A stretch of DNA of 64,000 bases, from assembly GCF_000739775.1 (NCBI RefSeq), contig NZ_BBJH01000024.1, positions 1 through 64,000 of the forward strand. Reading direction: 5' to 3'. A program made the translations under genes and the position numbers. Each line of letters opens with the position of its first letter. The first letter of the stretch is position 1. The notes under the pieces are model-generated. The model saw only the letters and a list, made by a program, of their open reading frames with translations. It had not been told where the DNA came from and ran no database searches. Below, in pieces: positions 16,337-24,963 of this stretch. The DNA comes from Paraburkholderia heleia NBRC 101817 (GTDB lineage: Bacteria > Pseudomonadota > Gammaproteobacteria > Burkholderiales > Burkholderiaceae).

Positions 16337-17242
16337 TCAATTCCCACAAGCATGAATCAAAAATTGCTGCATCGCTCTCGCCGGATCGCTGAGCACCGCT
16401 CCAGGATGCCACAACATGCCCGCTTCCATCTGCGGAATCGCATCCTCGATGGCGCAGGCGTCGATGCGCTTACCCTCCAGCGACCACGGCCTGAATACCA
16501 TATCCGAAAGAATCGTCACGCCGAAGCCATGCGCCACGAGCCCGCGCAGCGCCTCCATCGAACTCGTGCGAAACGCGATATTCGGCGCAACGCGCCGCCT
16601 TTTCCAGTAGCGCAGCGTCGAAGCCTCGCCCTCGTCCACCGTGAGCTGGATATAGGGATAACGCGCGATGTCGCGCAGCGTGACGGCGCCCATCTGCGCG
16701 AGCGGATGCGTCGGCGCGGCCCACAACTGGCGGCGCGAACGCATCAGCACGTGGTGGCCGAAGCGCGCGCGCCGCTCCACGTTGGAAAGCAGCGCCACGC
16801 CGAGATCCACCTCGCCCGCGAGCACTGCCTCCTCGATGGCCGGCCGGTCCAAATCGTGCAGATCGATTTCGATCTCGGGATAGGTCGCACGAAAGCGCGC
16901 AAGCAGTTCCGGCAGGAAATAGCCGAGCAGCGTATAGGAGGCGGCCATGCGCACCGTACCGCGCAGGCTGTGCGCGCGAAACGGCGCCTTGTGCAGCGCG
17001 TCGCGCACCGACTCCAGCACGTGCCGTGCGTGATTGAGGAAGTCCTGCCCGTCGGGCGTCAGTTCCACGCCCTGGGGCAAGCGCACGAAAAGCCGCGTGC
17101 CGAGCGCCTCCTCGAGCGCGAGCACCGCATTGGTGATCGCCGACTGCGAGACATGCTCGGCTGCCGCCGCCATCGAAAACTGCCCGTTCTGCGCCGCCGC
17201 CACGAAGTAGCGGAACTGCCGCAAGGTCACGTCCTTGGCCAT
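16337..17242 (-). CDS. LysR family transcriptional regulator
   Basis: A 301-residue LysR-type regulator. The helix-turn-helix is at about residues 5-65 (VTLRQFRYFVAAAQNGQFS, SQSAITNAVLALEEALGT, RLPQGVELTPDG), followed by a substrate-binding domain from about residue 92. It is convergent with the GntR gene. About 14 bp before its start codon lies a small dyad, ATCGA-GAG-TCGAT (17256-17268), a possible autoregulatory site. Its other target is unclear, because the region upstream is where the IS110 remnant and the catabolic island begin. It may have lost its original divergent partner. Confidence 0.9.
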   Translation of the reverse strand: MAKDVTLRQFRYFVAAAQNGQFSMAAAAEHVSQSAITNAVLALEEALGTRLFVRLPQGVELTPDGQDFLNHARHVLESVRDALHKAPFRAHSLRGTVRMAASYTLLGYFLPELLARFRATYPEIEIDLHDLDRPAIEEAVLAGEVDLGVALLSNVERRARFGHHVLMRSRRQLWAAPTHPLAQMGAVTLRDIARYPYIQLTVDEGEASTLRYWKRRRVAPNIAFRTSSMEALRGLVAHGFGVTILSDMVFRPWSLEGKRIDACAIEDAIPQMEAGMLWHPGAVLSDPARAMQQFLIHACGN

Positions 17243-17325
17243 GTGTTTTTCGAATATCGAGAGTCGATCGTTCCGATTCTACGATACGCGGCCCTCGACG
17301 TCCCCGCGGCGCTCGTGTCCATGCA

Positions 17326-17395
17326 CAATAGACTAGAGAAAACTTTCAATAGAATTGGAAAACGCCGAGGCACGCCGGCCAATAGACTAGAGAAA
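17326..17395. repeat. 16-bp direct repeat pair at the island edge
   Basis: CAATAGACTAGAGAAA occurs at 17326-17341 and again at 17380-17395, 54 bp apart, just before the IS110 transposase remnant. The 10-mer ACAATAGACT (17325-17334) also occurs in inverted orientation at 31717-31726, close to the other end of the foreign-looking block. The pair could be an insertion scar or tandem regulator sites. The sequence alone does not decide. Confidence 0.65.
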
Positions 17396-17401
17396 TAGAA
17401 A

Positions 17402-17800
17402 GGACTCTTCGTTGTCGACCAGCCCGCCACCATCGGCGCATTACCGGTGGCCGTCGCTCGCGATGAAGGCGTTCTGGTTGCCTATCTGCCCGGGCTGGCG
17501 ATGCGCCGCATTGCCGACCTGCATGCCGGTGAAGCCAAGACCGACGCCCGCGACGCCGCAATCATTGCCGAGGCCGCCCGTTCGATGCCGCATACACTAC
17601 GTTCGCTTCGGTTGGCTGATGAACCGCTCGCCGAGCTGACCATGCTGTGTGGTTTCGACGACGATCTCGCCGCTCAGATTACCCAGACCAGCAACCGTAT
17701 TCGCGGCCTGCTCACCCAGATCCATCCCGCGCTTGAGCGAGTTCTCGGACCACGACTGGATCACCCCGCAGTGCTCGATTTGCTCGAGCGCTACCGTTCA
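17402..17800 (+). pseudogene. IS110 family transposase fragment
   Basis: An open reading frame without its own start encodes LFVVDQPATIGALPVAVARD, the PGLAMRRIADL motif and GEAKTDARDAAIIAEAAR, which are hallmarks of the DEDD catalytic domain of IS110 transposases. The segment ends HPAVLDLLERY. About 50-60 N-terminal residues and the whole C-terminal part with the Ser-containing transposase_20 domain are missing. Homology stops abruptly near 17794. This is a dead remnant marking an old insertion or recombination at the left edge of the 17.9-31.4 kb block. Confidence 0.85.
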
Positions 17801-17898
17801 TGCCGATACGAATTCTACATAGACGGCTCATGGAGATCCTTGCCTTGAATCCGGCAGCCAGCGGCTCGTCTACCCGCCGTTCCCGCTGCCAGGCAACG

Positions 17899-19074
17899 TC
17901 AAGCGCCTGCGGCGAGATAGTCCGCCAGCCGCGTCATCATCGCGTCACAGCGCGCCATCTGCTCGAGCGTGACGTACTCGTCCGGCTTATGCCCCTGGTC
18001 CATGCTGCCGGGCCCGCATACTACCGCCGGAATCCCGATCGCGTCGTACAGGCCGCCTTCCGTGCCGAAGGCGACGGTACCGAAGTACTGGCCGTCGTGC
18101 GACGCGCCGCTCAGCTCCGCAAGCAGCCGCGCCGCCTCGCTCGACGGGTCGGTCGCGAGGCCCGGATACGCGTTGAGCGCTTCGAAGCGGATGTCGGTGT
18201 CCACCTGCACCGCGCGCATCTGCGGCAATAGCGTTTCGTTCGCGTACGCTTCGAGCCGCGTCGCCACGCTTGTGATGTCGAAGTCCGGCACCGCGCGCAC
18301 TTCGAAATCGAAGTCGCATTCGGCAGGCACGATGTTCAACGCGCGGCCGCCGCGAATCACCCCGACCTGCACCGTCGAAAATGGCGGATCGAAACGCGCG
18401 TCGCGGCGCGCGGGTTGCGCCAACTCCGCGCCGATCTCTTCGAGCTTGCCGATCAAACGCGCGGCGTACTGAATCGCGTTGACGCCATAGGGCGCGTACG
18501 CGGAATGGCACGCGGCGCCGCGCACGCAGCAGCGCACAGCCATCTTGCCTTTGTGCCCGAGCACCGGCTGCATCTGCGTGGGCTCACCGATCACGCAGAC
18601 ACCCGGCCTGACGCTCCGCTTTTGCAACTCCGCTAGCAAAGGCCGCACGCCGACGCAACCGATTTCCTCGTCGTACGAGAACGCCAGGTGAACCGGGACT
18701 GTGAGTTTTCGTTCGACGAACGATGGCACCGCGGCGAGCACCGAGGCCAGAAAGCCTTTCATGTCGGCCGCGCCGCGTCCATACAGCCGGCCGTCTTTCT
18801 CGGTCATCTCGAACGGTGCGACGCTCCATGCCTGACCGTCGACCGGCACGACGTCCGTGTGGCCCGACAGCACGACGCCGCCATCGATCATGGGCCCGAT
18901 CGTCGCGAACAGGTTGGCCTTGGTGCGCGCGTCGTTGTAGAACAGTTCACTCGCGACGCCGAGCTCATGCAGATAGTCCCGAATGAACTCGATCAGTTGC
19001 AGATTTGAGTCCCGGCTGACGGTCGCAAAACCGATCAGTCGGGCAAGCAGATCGGTGCTCGAACGCTGGTTCAT
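17899..19074 (-). CDS. argE: Acetylornithine deacetylase-like M20 peptidase (ArgE family)
   Basis: A 391-residue M20 metallo-deacylase. Motifs: LSGHTDVVPVDGQAWSV (metal-ligand His and Asp), GRGAADMKGFLAS (bridging Asp), SYDEEIGCVGV (catalytic Glu pair), and GPGSMDQGHKPDEYV near the C-terminus (last His). The start at 19074 follows AAGGG; a TTG five codons earlier is less likely. The enzyme would remove an N-acyl group from an amino acid such as N-acetylornithine. Placed beside a polyamine-type transporter, it is more likely catabolic than part of arginine biosynthesis. It is the first complete gene after the IS110 remnant. Confidence 0.88.
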   Translation of the reverse strand: MNQRSSTDLLARLIGFATVSRDSNLQLIEFIRDYLHELGVASELFYNDARTKANLFATIGPMIDGGVVLSGHTDVVPVDGQAWSVAPFEMTEKDGRLYGRGAADMKGFLASVLAAVPSFVERKLTVPVHLAFSYDEEIGCVGVRPLLAELQKRSVRPGVCVIGEPTQMQPVLGHKGKMAVRCCVRGAACHSAYAPYGVNAIQYAARLIGKLEEIGAELAQPARRDARFDPPFSTVQVGVIRGGRALNIVPAECDFDFEVRAVPDFDITSVATRLEAYANETLLPQMRAVQVDTDIRFEALNAYPGLATDPSSEAARLLAELSGASHDGQYFGTVAFGTEGGLYDAIGIPAVVCGPGSMDQGHKPDEYVTLEQMARCDAMMTRLADYLAAGA

Positions 19075-19116
19075 CGCGTGCCCTTGCAAAGATGAAACAG
19101 ATTAGACACGTACCGC

Positions 19117-20367
19117 TCAGCGCTTCTCATACGCGACATACACGCGTTGCAGCGCAATGTGATCGGCGATGTACTTCGCGTCATGCCAGCATCCGTAGAT
19201 GAACGACGACGCACGGTTGGTCAACTCCGGCAGCCCGAGGAAGTAGATACCGGTTTCCGCCGAAATGCCGCGTTTGTGAAACGGTGCACCGTTCGCGTCG
19301 AACGCATCGACCTGCAGCCAGCTGAAGTCGAACTTGAAACCAGTCGCCCAGATGATCGTCTTGATGCCGGTCTTCGCCAGATCGAGCTGCAGGATCGGGC
19401 TGCGCACGCAGGCCGGATCGTCAAGCAGCTTCCACGCGTCGGGCTCCTCGGGCAGATCGAGATCGTTGCGCGTGACGTATGCATCCGCTTCGCGCAGCAC
19501 GTCGAAATACGCTTCGTCGCCGGCCTTGATGTTCGCAGCGAGATCGTTTTCGATTTCCAGCACGCCGTTCGCATAGCCCTTGGTCAGACCCAGCACGGTG
19601 ATGCCTTGATGCGCGAGGCGGCGGAAGTCCACCGTCTTGCCGCCGTCATAACCGCTGACCGCGAACGCGACATGCTTCTTCTTCGAATTGGTCTTGATCT
19701 CGTCCCACTTGCCGAGTACGCCGAGCCACCACACGTAGTCGCGCTCACGGTACGCGCGCGGTGGCCGGTAGTGCTCGCCGATCGAGAGGTACACGGTCTT
19801 GCCGCATGCGCGCAGTTCTTCGGCGATCTGCGAGCCTGACGCGCCGCCGCCTACCACCAGCACCGCGCCGTCGGCGAGCTGGCCCGGGTTCTTGTACGCG
19901 GACGAATGAAACTGCTGGATGCCGGCAGCGTCGGGGACGATCTTCGGGTAGTCGGGGACCTGGAACGGCCCCGTCGCGGCCACCACGCGCTGTGCTTCGA
20001 TCACGCCTTCCGAGGTCGTGACGGTGAAGCCCGGCCGCTTCTCGCAGCGCTTCACCTGCTTGACCTCGACGCCGGTCCGCACCGGTGCCTCGATCATCGC
20101 CGCGTAGTCTTCGAAGTACTTCGCCATGCGCTCTTTCGGCGGGAAAACATCAGGACCGATGTCGTCGAATTCGAGGTTCGGAAAGCGGTCGTGCCATGCC
20201 GGACCGTTAGCGACGAGCGAATCCCAACGCTGGGAGCGCCACGCCTCGGCCACGCGCTTGCGTTCGAGCACCAGGTGCGGAACCTTCATATCAGAAAGGT
20301 GCTCGCTCATCGCAATGCCGGACTGCCCCGCGCCGATCACCAGCGTATCGATTTGTTCAACAGACAT
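19117..20367 (-). CDS. FAD-dependent monooxygenase (flavin-containing monooxygenase-like)
   Basis: A 416-residue flavoprotein. An N-terminal FAD Rossmann motif (LVIGAGQSGIAMSEHL, about residues 9-24) and a second NADPH motif (VLVVGGGASGSQIAEEL, about 166-182) are present, with the intervening FHSSAYKNP resembling the FMO-identifying sequence. The start at 20367 has AGGA upstream. An upstream extension is rejected as unlike the family. It would oxygenate an amine, thioether or ketone of the imported substrate. It lies on the minus strand downstream of a divergent promoter shared with the plus-strand ABC operon. Confidence 0.88.
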   Translation of the reverse strand: MSVEQIDTLVIGAGQSGIAMSEHLSDMKVPHLVLERKRVAEAWRSQRWDSLVANGPAWHDRFPNLEFDDIGPDVFPPKERMAKYFEDYAAMIEAPVRTGVEVKQVKRCEKRPGFTVTTSEGVIEAQRVVAATGPFQVPDYPKIVPDAAGIQQFHSSAYKNPGQLADGAVLVVGGGASGSQIAEELRACGKTVYLSIGEHYRPPRAYRERDYVWWLGVLGKWDEIKTNSKKKHVAFAVSGYDGGKTVDFRRLAHQGITVLGLTKGYANGVLEIENDLAANIKAGDEAYFDVLREADAYVTRNDLDLPEEPDAWKLLDDPACVRSPILQLDLAKTGIKTIIWATGFKFDFSWLQVDAFDANGAPFHKRGISAETGIYFLGLPELTNRASSFIYGCWHDAKYIADHIALQRVYVAYEKR

Positions 20368-20611
20368 GTTTGATCCTGAAAGAAGGACTGGTTGTGTGTG
20401 CTTCGTTGGAGGGGAAGTGTGCTGAAGAGCGTTGCCGCTGATAACCAGCATTTTCGAAGGCGGGGCTTCGGAAAAACCTAAGCGGTTCGCGCTGCCTGTG
20501 CGCAGAGCGGATTGCCTCCGTTTTTCCGACGTGTGCCCTCAAGATTCGCAAACGCCGCGCGTTTCCTTTTCTCGTATCCTTTGACACAACGCATTCGCCG
20601 ACATCACATCC

Positions 20612-21763
20612 ATGAAACTCGTAGCTTCAGCCGCCCACAGTCAAGCCAACGCGTCGCCATCGAGCGCGCCGGTAGCCGTCAGCATGGATCGCGTCGTTGC
20701 GAAGTATCGCGAGAGCACGATCCTGCACGACCTGTCGCTGAAGATCGCCCAAGGGGAGTTCCTCACGCTGCTGGGTCCGTCCGGTTGCGGCAAGACGACC
20801 TTGCTGAATCTGATTGCCGGCTTCACGCAGGCCGATCAGGGAGAGATCTTCATCGACGGCAAGCTGGTGACCGATCTGCCGCCGCATCAGCGCGAGATCG
20901 GCATCGTGTTTCAGAACTACGCGCTGTTTCCGCACATGGACGTGGCGCGTAATATCGGTTACGGGCTGAAGATGCGCGGCGTGCCGGCTGCCGAGATCGC
21001 GCAACGCGTCGATGCCGCGATGCAGCTCGTGAAGCTCGGCGGCCTTGGGCACCGCAAACCGCGCGAGCTCTCGGGGGGACAGCAACAACGCGTCGCGCTG
21101 GCGCGCGCGCTGGTGATCAAACCGAAGGTGTTGCTGCTCGACGAACCGTTCTCCGCGCTCGACAAGAGCCTGCGCGGCGCGATGCAGGTCGAGATTCGCG
21201 AGATTCAGCGCGAACTCGGTGTGACCACCGTGTTCGTCACGCACGACCAGGGCGAAGCCCTCAGCATGTCGGACCGCATCGCGGTAATGTCGCGCGGACG
21301 CATCTGCCAGATCGCGACCCCCGACGAAATCTACCGACGCCCGACCGACCCGTTCGTTGCGTCGTTCCTCGGCGATGTCAACATCCTCCCCTCGCATTTC
21401 CACGGCGAAGACGCGACGCATCTGCATCTGCGGGTCGGCGCGGGGCTCGTCAGCATCGAGCGTGAACGGCTGGTCGGCGGACAACACGCCGGCGGCCGCA
21501 TGGACATCTACGTGCGCCCCGAACACATCCGTTTCGAGCCACTCGGCGCCGACTCGGTGCTTTCCGGCACCGTCGTCAATCACGTGTTCCAGGGCGATCA
21601 CGTCGATACCTATATCGATGCGAACATCGCCGTCGACGGCGCGCAACGGATCATGGTGCGCACCGCGGGCCTCGAGTCGATCGAGCGCTTTCCGATCGGC
21701 ACCGTCACCGCGCTCGCGCTGCCGCCGCGCAACATGACAGTGTTTCCCGAAGCGACCGCCTGA
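20612..21763 (+). CDS. Spermidine/putrescine-type ABC transporter ATPase (PotA-like)
   Basis: A 383-residue ATPase of the PotA/iron(III)/2-aminoethylphosphonate class. Walker A is GPSGCGKTTLL (about 53-63), the signature is LSGGQQQRVALARAL and Walker B is VLLLDEPFSALDKSLR. A C-terminal TOBE domain covers about residues 285-375. It leads a five-gene plus-strand operon of catabolic enzymes. The matching permeases and binding protein are encoded on the opposite strand 5 kb away, an unusual split arrangement. Confidence 0.92.
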   Translation: MKLVASAAHSQANASPSSAPVAVSMDRVVAKYRESTILHDLSLKIAQGEFLTLLGPSGCGKTTLLNLIAGFTQADQGEIFIDGKLVTDLPPHQREIGIVFQNYALFPHMDVARNIGYGLKMRGVPAAEIAQRVDAAMQLVKLGGLGHRKPRELSGGQQQRVALARALVIKPKVLLLDEPFSALDKSLRGAMQVEIREIQRELGVTTVFVTHDQGEALSMSDRIAVMSRGRICQIATPDEIYRRPTDPFVASFLGDVNILPSHFHGEDATHLHLRVGAGLVSIERERLVGGQHAGGRMDIYVRPEHIRFEPLGADSVLSGTVVNHVFQGDHVDTYIDANIAVDGAQRIMVRTAGLESIERFPIGTVTALALPPRNMTVFPEATA

Positions 21764-21829
21764 ATTTGCGCTCGACTTCGCGCTCGATTTTGCGCTTGTC
21801 CCCGCTTGAGCTTTAACCCGATCAGAGCA

Positions 21830-22825
21830 ATGACGATACCCACTTCCATGCAGGCCATCGTGGCGCGTGAACCGGGCGGCCCCGACGTGCTGACGCTCGT
21901 GGAGCGCGCCGTTCCCGAACCGGGTCCGGGCCAGGTGTTGCTGCGCGTGCTGGCCGCCGGCGTCAACCGACCCGACATCATGCAGCGCGAAGGCCGCGCG
22001 AAACCGGCCCGCGGCGCTACCGACGTGCTCGGTCTCGAAGCGTGCGGCGAAGTCGTCGCGTGCGGCGCCGGTGTCGAACGCTTCGCGCCCGGCTCCCGAG
22101 TGATGGCGCTGCTGCCGGGCGGCGGCTACGCGCCGTGGTGCGTCGCGCTCGCCGAGCATTGCTTGCCGGTGCACGCGTCGCTCGACGATGCACAAGCCGG
22201 TGCACTGCCCGAAGGTCTCTTCACCGTCTGGCACAACCTGTTCGAACTCGGCGGGCTGAAACTCGGCGAGACCGTGCTGATTCACGGCGCGGCGGGCGGT
22301 ATCGGCACGCTCGCGCTGCGCCTCGCGCATGCGGCGGGCGCGATCGCGATCGCCACCGCCGGCCGCGACGACCGGCTTGACGCGCTGCGCGCGATGGGCG
22401 CCGCAGTCGCGCTCAATTACCGCGATACCGATTTCGGTGCCGCTTGCCGCGAGGCCACCGGCGGCCGCGGTGCGGACGTCGTGCTCGACATGGTCGGCGG
22501 CGACTACGTGCGGCGCAATCTCGACGCGCTCGCCTTCGGCGGACGTCATGTCAGCCTGTCGTTCCTGCAGGGCTCGCAAGTCGAAGTCGAACTTCTGACG
22601 CTGATGCAAAAGCAGTTGAGCCTGCATTCGTCGACGCTGCGTCCGCAGTCCGACGCCGAGAAGACACGCATGGCGCGTGCAATCGAACGACATGTGCTGC
22701 CGCTTGTCGCCACTGGCCGCGTCGGGCCCCGCCTGCACCGAAGCCTGCCGCTTGCGCAGGCCGCCGACGCGCACCGGCTTCTGGAGAGCGGCGACGTGTT
22801 CGGCAAACTGGTGCTCGTCCCATGA
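21830..22825 (+). CDS. NAD(P)H:quinone oxidoreductase, PIG3/zeta-crystallin type (MDR family)
   Basis: A 331-residue zinc-free medium-chain dehydrogenase/reductase: N-terminal GroES-like domain (MQAIVAREPGGPDVLTLVER), then a Rossmann domain with VLIHGAAGGIGTLALRLAHAAGA and VLDMVGGDYVRRNL. The Cys/His zinc ligands of alcohol dehydrogenases are absent, as in quinone reductases. The start ATG at 21830 is preferred; a TTG upstream is an alternative. The stop overlaps the next gene (ATGA). It presumably reduces a quinone or an enone/enoyl intermediate. Confidence 0.88.
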   Translation: MTIPTSMQAIVAREPGGPDVLTLVERAVPEPGPGQVLLRVLAAGVNRPDIMQREGRAKPARGATDVLGLEACGEVVACGAGVERFAPGSRVMALLPGGGYAPWCVALAEHCLPVHASLDDAQAGALPEGLFTVWHNLFELGGLKLGETVLIHGAAGGIGTLALRLAHAAGAIAIATAGRDDRLDALRAMGAAVALNYRDTDFGAACREATGGRGADVVLDMVGGDYVRRNLDALAFGGRHVSLSFLQGSQVEVELLTLMQKQLSLHSSTLRPQSDAEKTRMARAIERHVLPLVATGRVGPRLHRSLPLAQAADAHRLLESGDVFGKLVLVP

Positions 22826-23448
22826 GCGCGCTGCAACTGCTGTTTGCGCCGACCTCGCCGTATGTGCGCAAAGTGATGGTCGGCGCGCATCTGCTCGGAC
22901 TGGCCGAACGCATCGCATTGCTGCCGAGCGCCGCCAATCCGATCCAGCGCGACGGCCGGATTGCGCTTCACAATCCGCTCGCCAAGGTGCCGACGCTGAT
23001 CGTCGCCGGCGGCCACGCGCTGTACGACAGCCGCGTGATCTGCGAATACCTCGACAGTCTGCGGCCCGAGTACGGGCTGTTTCCCGCCAGCGGCGCGGTG
23101 CGCTGGCAGGCGCTGGGCCGCCAGGCGCTTGGCGACGGGCTGCTCGACGCGGCCCTGCTCGCGCGTTACGAATACACCGCGCGGCCCGCCGACAAACAAT
23201 GGGAAGACTGGCGCGCCGCGCAGCTCATGAAGGTGCGCGCGTGCGTCGCGGCAATCGAAGCCGAAGCGGGCACGCTCGCGACAGAGCAGTTGACGATCGG
23301 CGAAGTCGCGATTGGCTGCGCGCTCGGGTATCTCGACTTCCGCTTTCCGGAGTTCGCGTGGCGAGACACACATCCCGCAAGCGCGCGCTGGTTCGCGCAG
23401 GTGCAGTCGCTCGCGGCGATGCAAGCCACCCTTCCCTACGAATCCTGA
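22822..23448 (+). CDS. Glutathione S-transferase family protein
   Basis: A 208-residue protein with an N-terminal thioredoxin-like domain (LLFAPTSPYVRKVMVGAHLLG, then KVPTLIVAGGHALYDSRVICEYLDS with the cis-Pro loop and the Ser-Arg glutathione contact) and a helical C-terminal domain. Translationally coupled to the preceding gene (ATGA). GSTs in catabolic operons often handle dehalogenation, epoxide or isomerisation steps. The reaction here is unknown. Confidence 0.88.
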   Translation: MSALQLLFAPTSPYVRKVMVGAHLLGLAERIALLPSAANPIQRDGRIALHNPLAKVPTLIVAGGHALYDSRVICEYLDSLRPEYGLFPASGAVRWQALGRQALGDGLLDAALLARYEYTARPADKQWEDWRAAQLMKVRACVAAIEAEAGTLATEQLTIGEVAIGCALGYLDFRFPEFAWRDTHPASARWFAQVQSLAAMQATLPYES

Positions 23449-23455
23449 GCCTCAC

Positions 23456-23923
23456 ATGACTGACTCGACGACGTCTTCATCGCCCCCGCAAACGGTCTGG
23501 TTTCTGAACGGACCGAACGCGAATCTGTACGGACTCGATGCGAACAAGGTGTACGGCAGCGACAGCTTCCCCACACTTAAGGCCCGCTGCGACGCGAAGG
23601 CCGCGTCGCTCGGTTTGACGCTGCATTTCGTGCAGTCGAACTGGGAGGGACAACTGGTCGACTGGATCCAGGAAGCGCGCGGCTGCGCGAGTGGGATCAT
23701 CATCAATGCCGCGGGGCTCACATACTCATCGGTACCTATTCTCGATGCGCTGCTGTCGTTTCCGGGCAAGATCATCGAAGTCCACATGAGCAACATCTGG
23801 CGGCGCGAGAGCTTCCGGCATCACTCGTATATTTCGAAAGCCGCCGACGGCGTGATCGCCGGTCTGGGCGGCGACGGCTACGAGTTCGCAATCGAAGCGA
23901 TGTCGCGGCTGATTCGACGATGA
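23456..23923 (+). CDS. Type II 3-dehydroquinate dehydratase-like protein with altered active site
   Basis: A 155-residue flavodoxin-like protein of the AroQ family: LNGPNANLYG, KVYG, INAAGLTYSS, EVHMSNIWRRESFRHHSYIS and GLGGDGYEFA align with the whole AroQ chain. Catalytic Tyr (Y33), Asn (N84), Glu (E108) and His (H110) are kept. The lid Arg that normally holds the substrate (SREPEVFG in Bacillus) is Asp (D28), and the pocket His (canonical LSHYS) is Tyr (Y90). It is probably a dehydratase for a different hydroxy-acid substrate rather than a shikimate enzyme. Third enzyme gene of the plus-strand island operon. The stop overlaps the next start. Confidence 0.85.
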   Translation: MTDSTTSSSPPQTVWFLNGPNANLYGLDANKVYGSDSFPTLKARCDAKAASLGLTLHFVQSNWEGQLVDWIQEARGCASGIIINAAGLTYSSVPILDALLSFPGKIIEVHMSNIWRRESFRHHSYISKAADGVIAGLGGDGYEFAIEAMSRLIRR

Positions 23924-24879
23924 GCGCTGCCAACACTTCCGCCTCGTCCGGCACACTCGTCTTCTACAGCGAGTTCGACGACTTCGACACCTGGAAACGC
24001 GCGCTGCTGGCACAGTTGCCAAACCTGCGCGTGCTGCGCGCCGACGACATCGCCGATCCCGCAGAGATCGACTTCGCACTGGTCTGGAAACCGCCGGCCG
24101 GCTTCTTCGCGCGGATGACACGCCTGAAGCTGATTGTGATCCTCGGCGCCGGCGCCGATTCGCTGGCCTCGCGCGACGACCTGCCCGCCCACGTGCCGAT
24201 CACGCGAATCAGCGACCCGAACATGGCGCGCATGATGGCGGGCTATGTGTTGTTCGCAACGCTGCGCCACGCGCGCGACATTCCGTTTTTCGAAGCCGCG
24301 CAGCGGCGCGGCGAGTGGGCGTACAAGCATCCGCGCAATCCCGAGGACGTGCGCGTCGCGGTGCTGGGCCTCGGCGAACTGGGCGCGCTCGCCGCGAGCG
24401 AATTGCGGCGGCAGGGGCTGACGGTGCTCGGCTGGTCGCGCAACCCGAAGCAGATCGACGGCGTAGCGTGCTACGCGGGACTCGATGCGCTCGGCAGCGT
24501 GCTCGCACAAGCCGACATTGTCGTCGTGATGCTGCCTTTGACCTCCGCGACGCGCGGATTGCTGGACCGCGCGCGGCTCGAAGGCCTGCGCCCGGGTGCG
24601 GCGCTCGTCAATGTGTCGCGCGGCTCGATCGTCGATCAGCGCGCGTTGACCGAGCTGTTGCGGACGGGGCACATCGGCTCAGCGACGCTCGATGTGTTCG
24701 AACGCGAGCCGCTGCCGCCGCATGACCCGTTGTGGTCGATGCCGAATGTGCTGATTACGCCACATCTGGCGTCGGTTGCGATACCGGCGTCGGCTGCACG
24801 GCAGATCGCAGACAATCTGCTGAATGTGACACGCGGCGGCGATCTGGCGAACCGCGTGGATATGGCGCGCGAGTATTAG
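23920..24879 (+). CDS. D-2-hydroxyacid dehydrogenase (glyoxylate/hydroxypyruvate reductase A-like)
   Basis: A 319-residue NAD(P)-dependent dehydrogenase. Nucleotide-binding motif GLGELGALAASELRRQG (about 149-165). The catalytic triad fits Arg in NVSRGSIVDQ, Glu in FEREPLPP and His in ITPHLAS, as in GhrA. Overlaps the AroQ-like stop (ATGA), so they are co-translated. It would interconvert a 2-keto acid and a D-2-hydroxy acid. Last gene of the plus-strand operon, facing the minus-strand operon whose last gene is an alpha-hydroxyacid oxidase. Confidence 0.9.
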   Translation: MSAANTSASSGTLVFYSEFDDFDTWKRALLAQLPNLRVLRADDIADPAEIDFALVWKPPAGFFARMTRLKLIVILGAGADSLASRDDLPAHVPITRISDPNMARMMAGYVLFATLRHARDIPFFEAAQRRGEWAYKHPRNPEDVRVAVLGLGELGALAASELRRQGLTVLGWSRNPKQIDGVACYAGLDALGSVLAQADIVVVMLPLTSATRGLLDRARLEGLRPGAALVNVSRGSIVDQRALTELLRTGHIGSATLDVFEREPLPPHDPLWSMPNVLITPHLASVAIPASAARQIADNLLNVTRGGDLANRVDMAREY

Positions 24880-24905
24880 AGAGTCAAGCAGATGTTCAGG
24901 CGCGC

Positions 24906-24927
24906 AGGGCCCGCGCAAAGCGGGCCT
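24906..24927. terminator. Bidirectional terminator hairpin between convergent operons
   Basis: Arms GGCCCGC (24908-24914) and GCGGGCC (24920-24926) around a 5-nt loop lie between the 3' ends of the D-hydroxyacid dehydrogenase (plus) and the FMN oxidase (minus). There is no strong U-tract on either strand, so this is inferred from placement. Confidence 0.5.
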
Positions 24928-24963
24928 GAGCATAGGTCTGCGCAAGCCCCTTCCCGATCGCAC

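Noticed and set aside
17801..17895. Possible aldehyde dehydrogenase fragment (YEFYIDGSWRS at 17810-17842, then NPAASG in another frame)
   Set aside because: The match is about 15 residues long and needs a frameshift. It is suggestive of an ALDH N-terminus but too short to call.
20627..22918. A 763-codon minus-strand frame across the PotA-like and quinone reductase genes
   Set aside because: Antisense shadow. The plus-strand frames contain intact Walker and Rossmann motifs; this one has none.
23456..23923. Annotating the AroQ homologue as the housekeeping shikimate-pathway enzyme
   Set aside because: Two substrate-contact residues are replaced and the gene is embedded in a catabolic operon.
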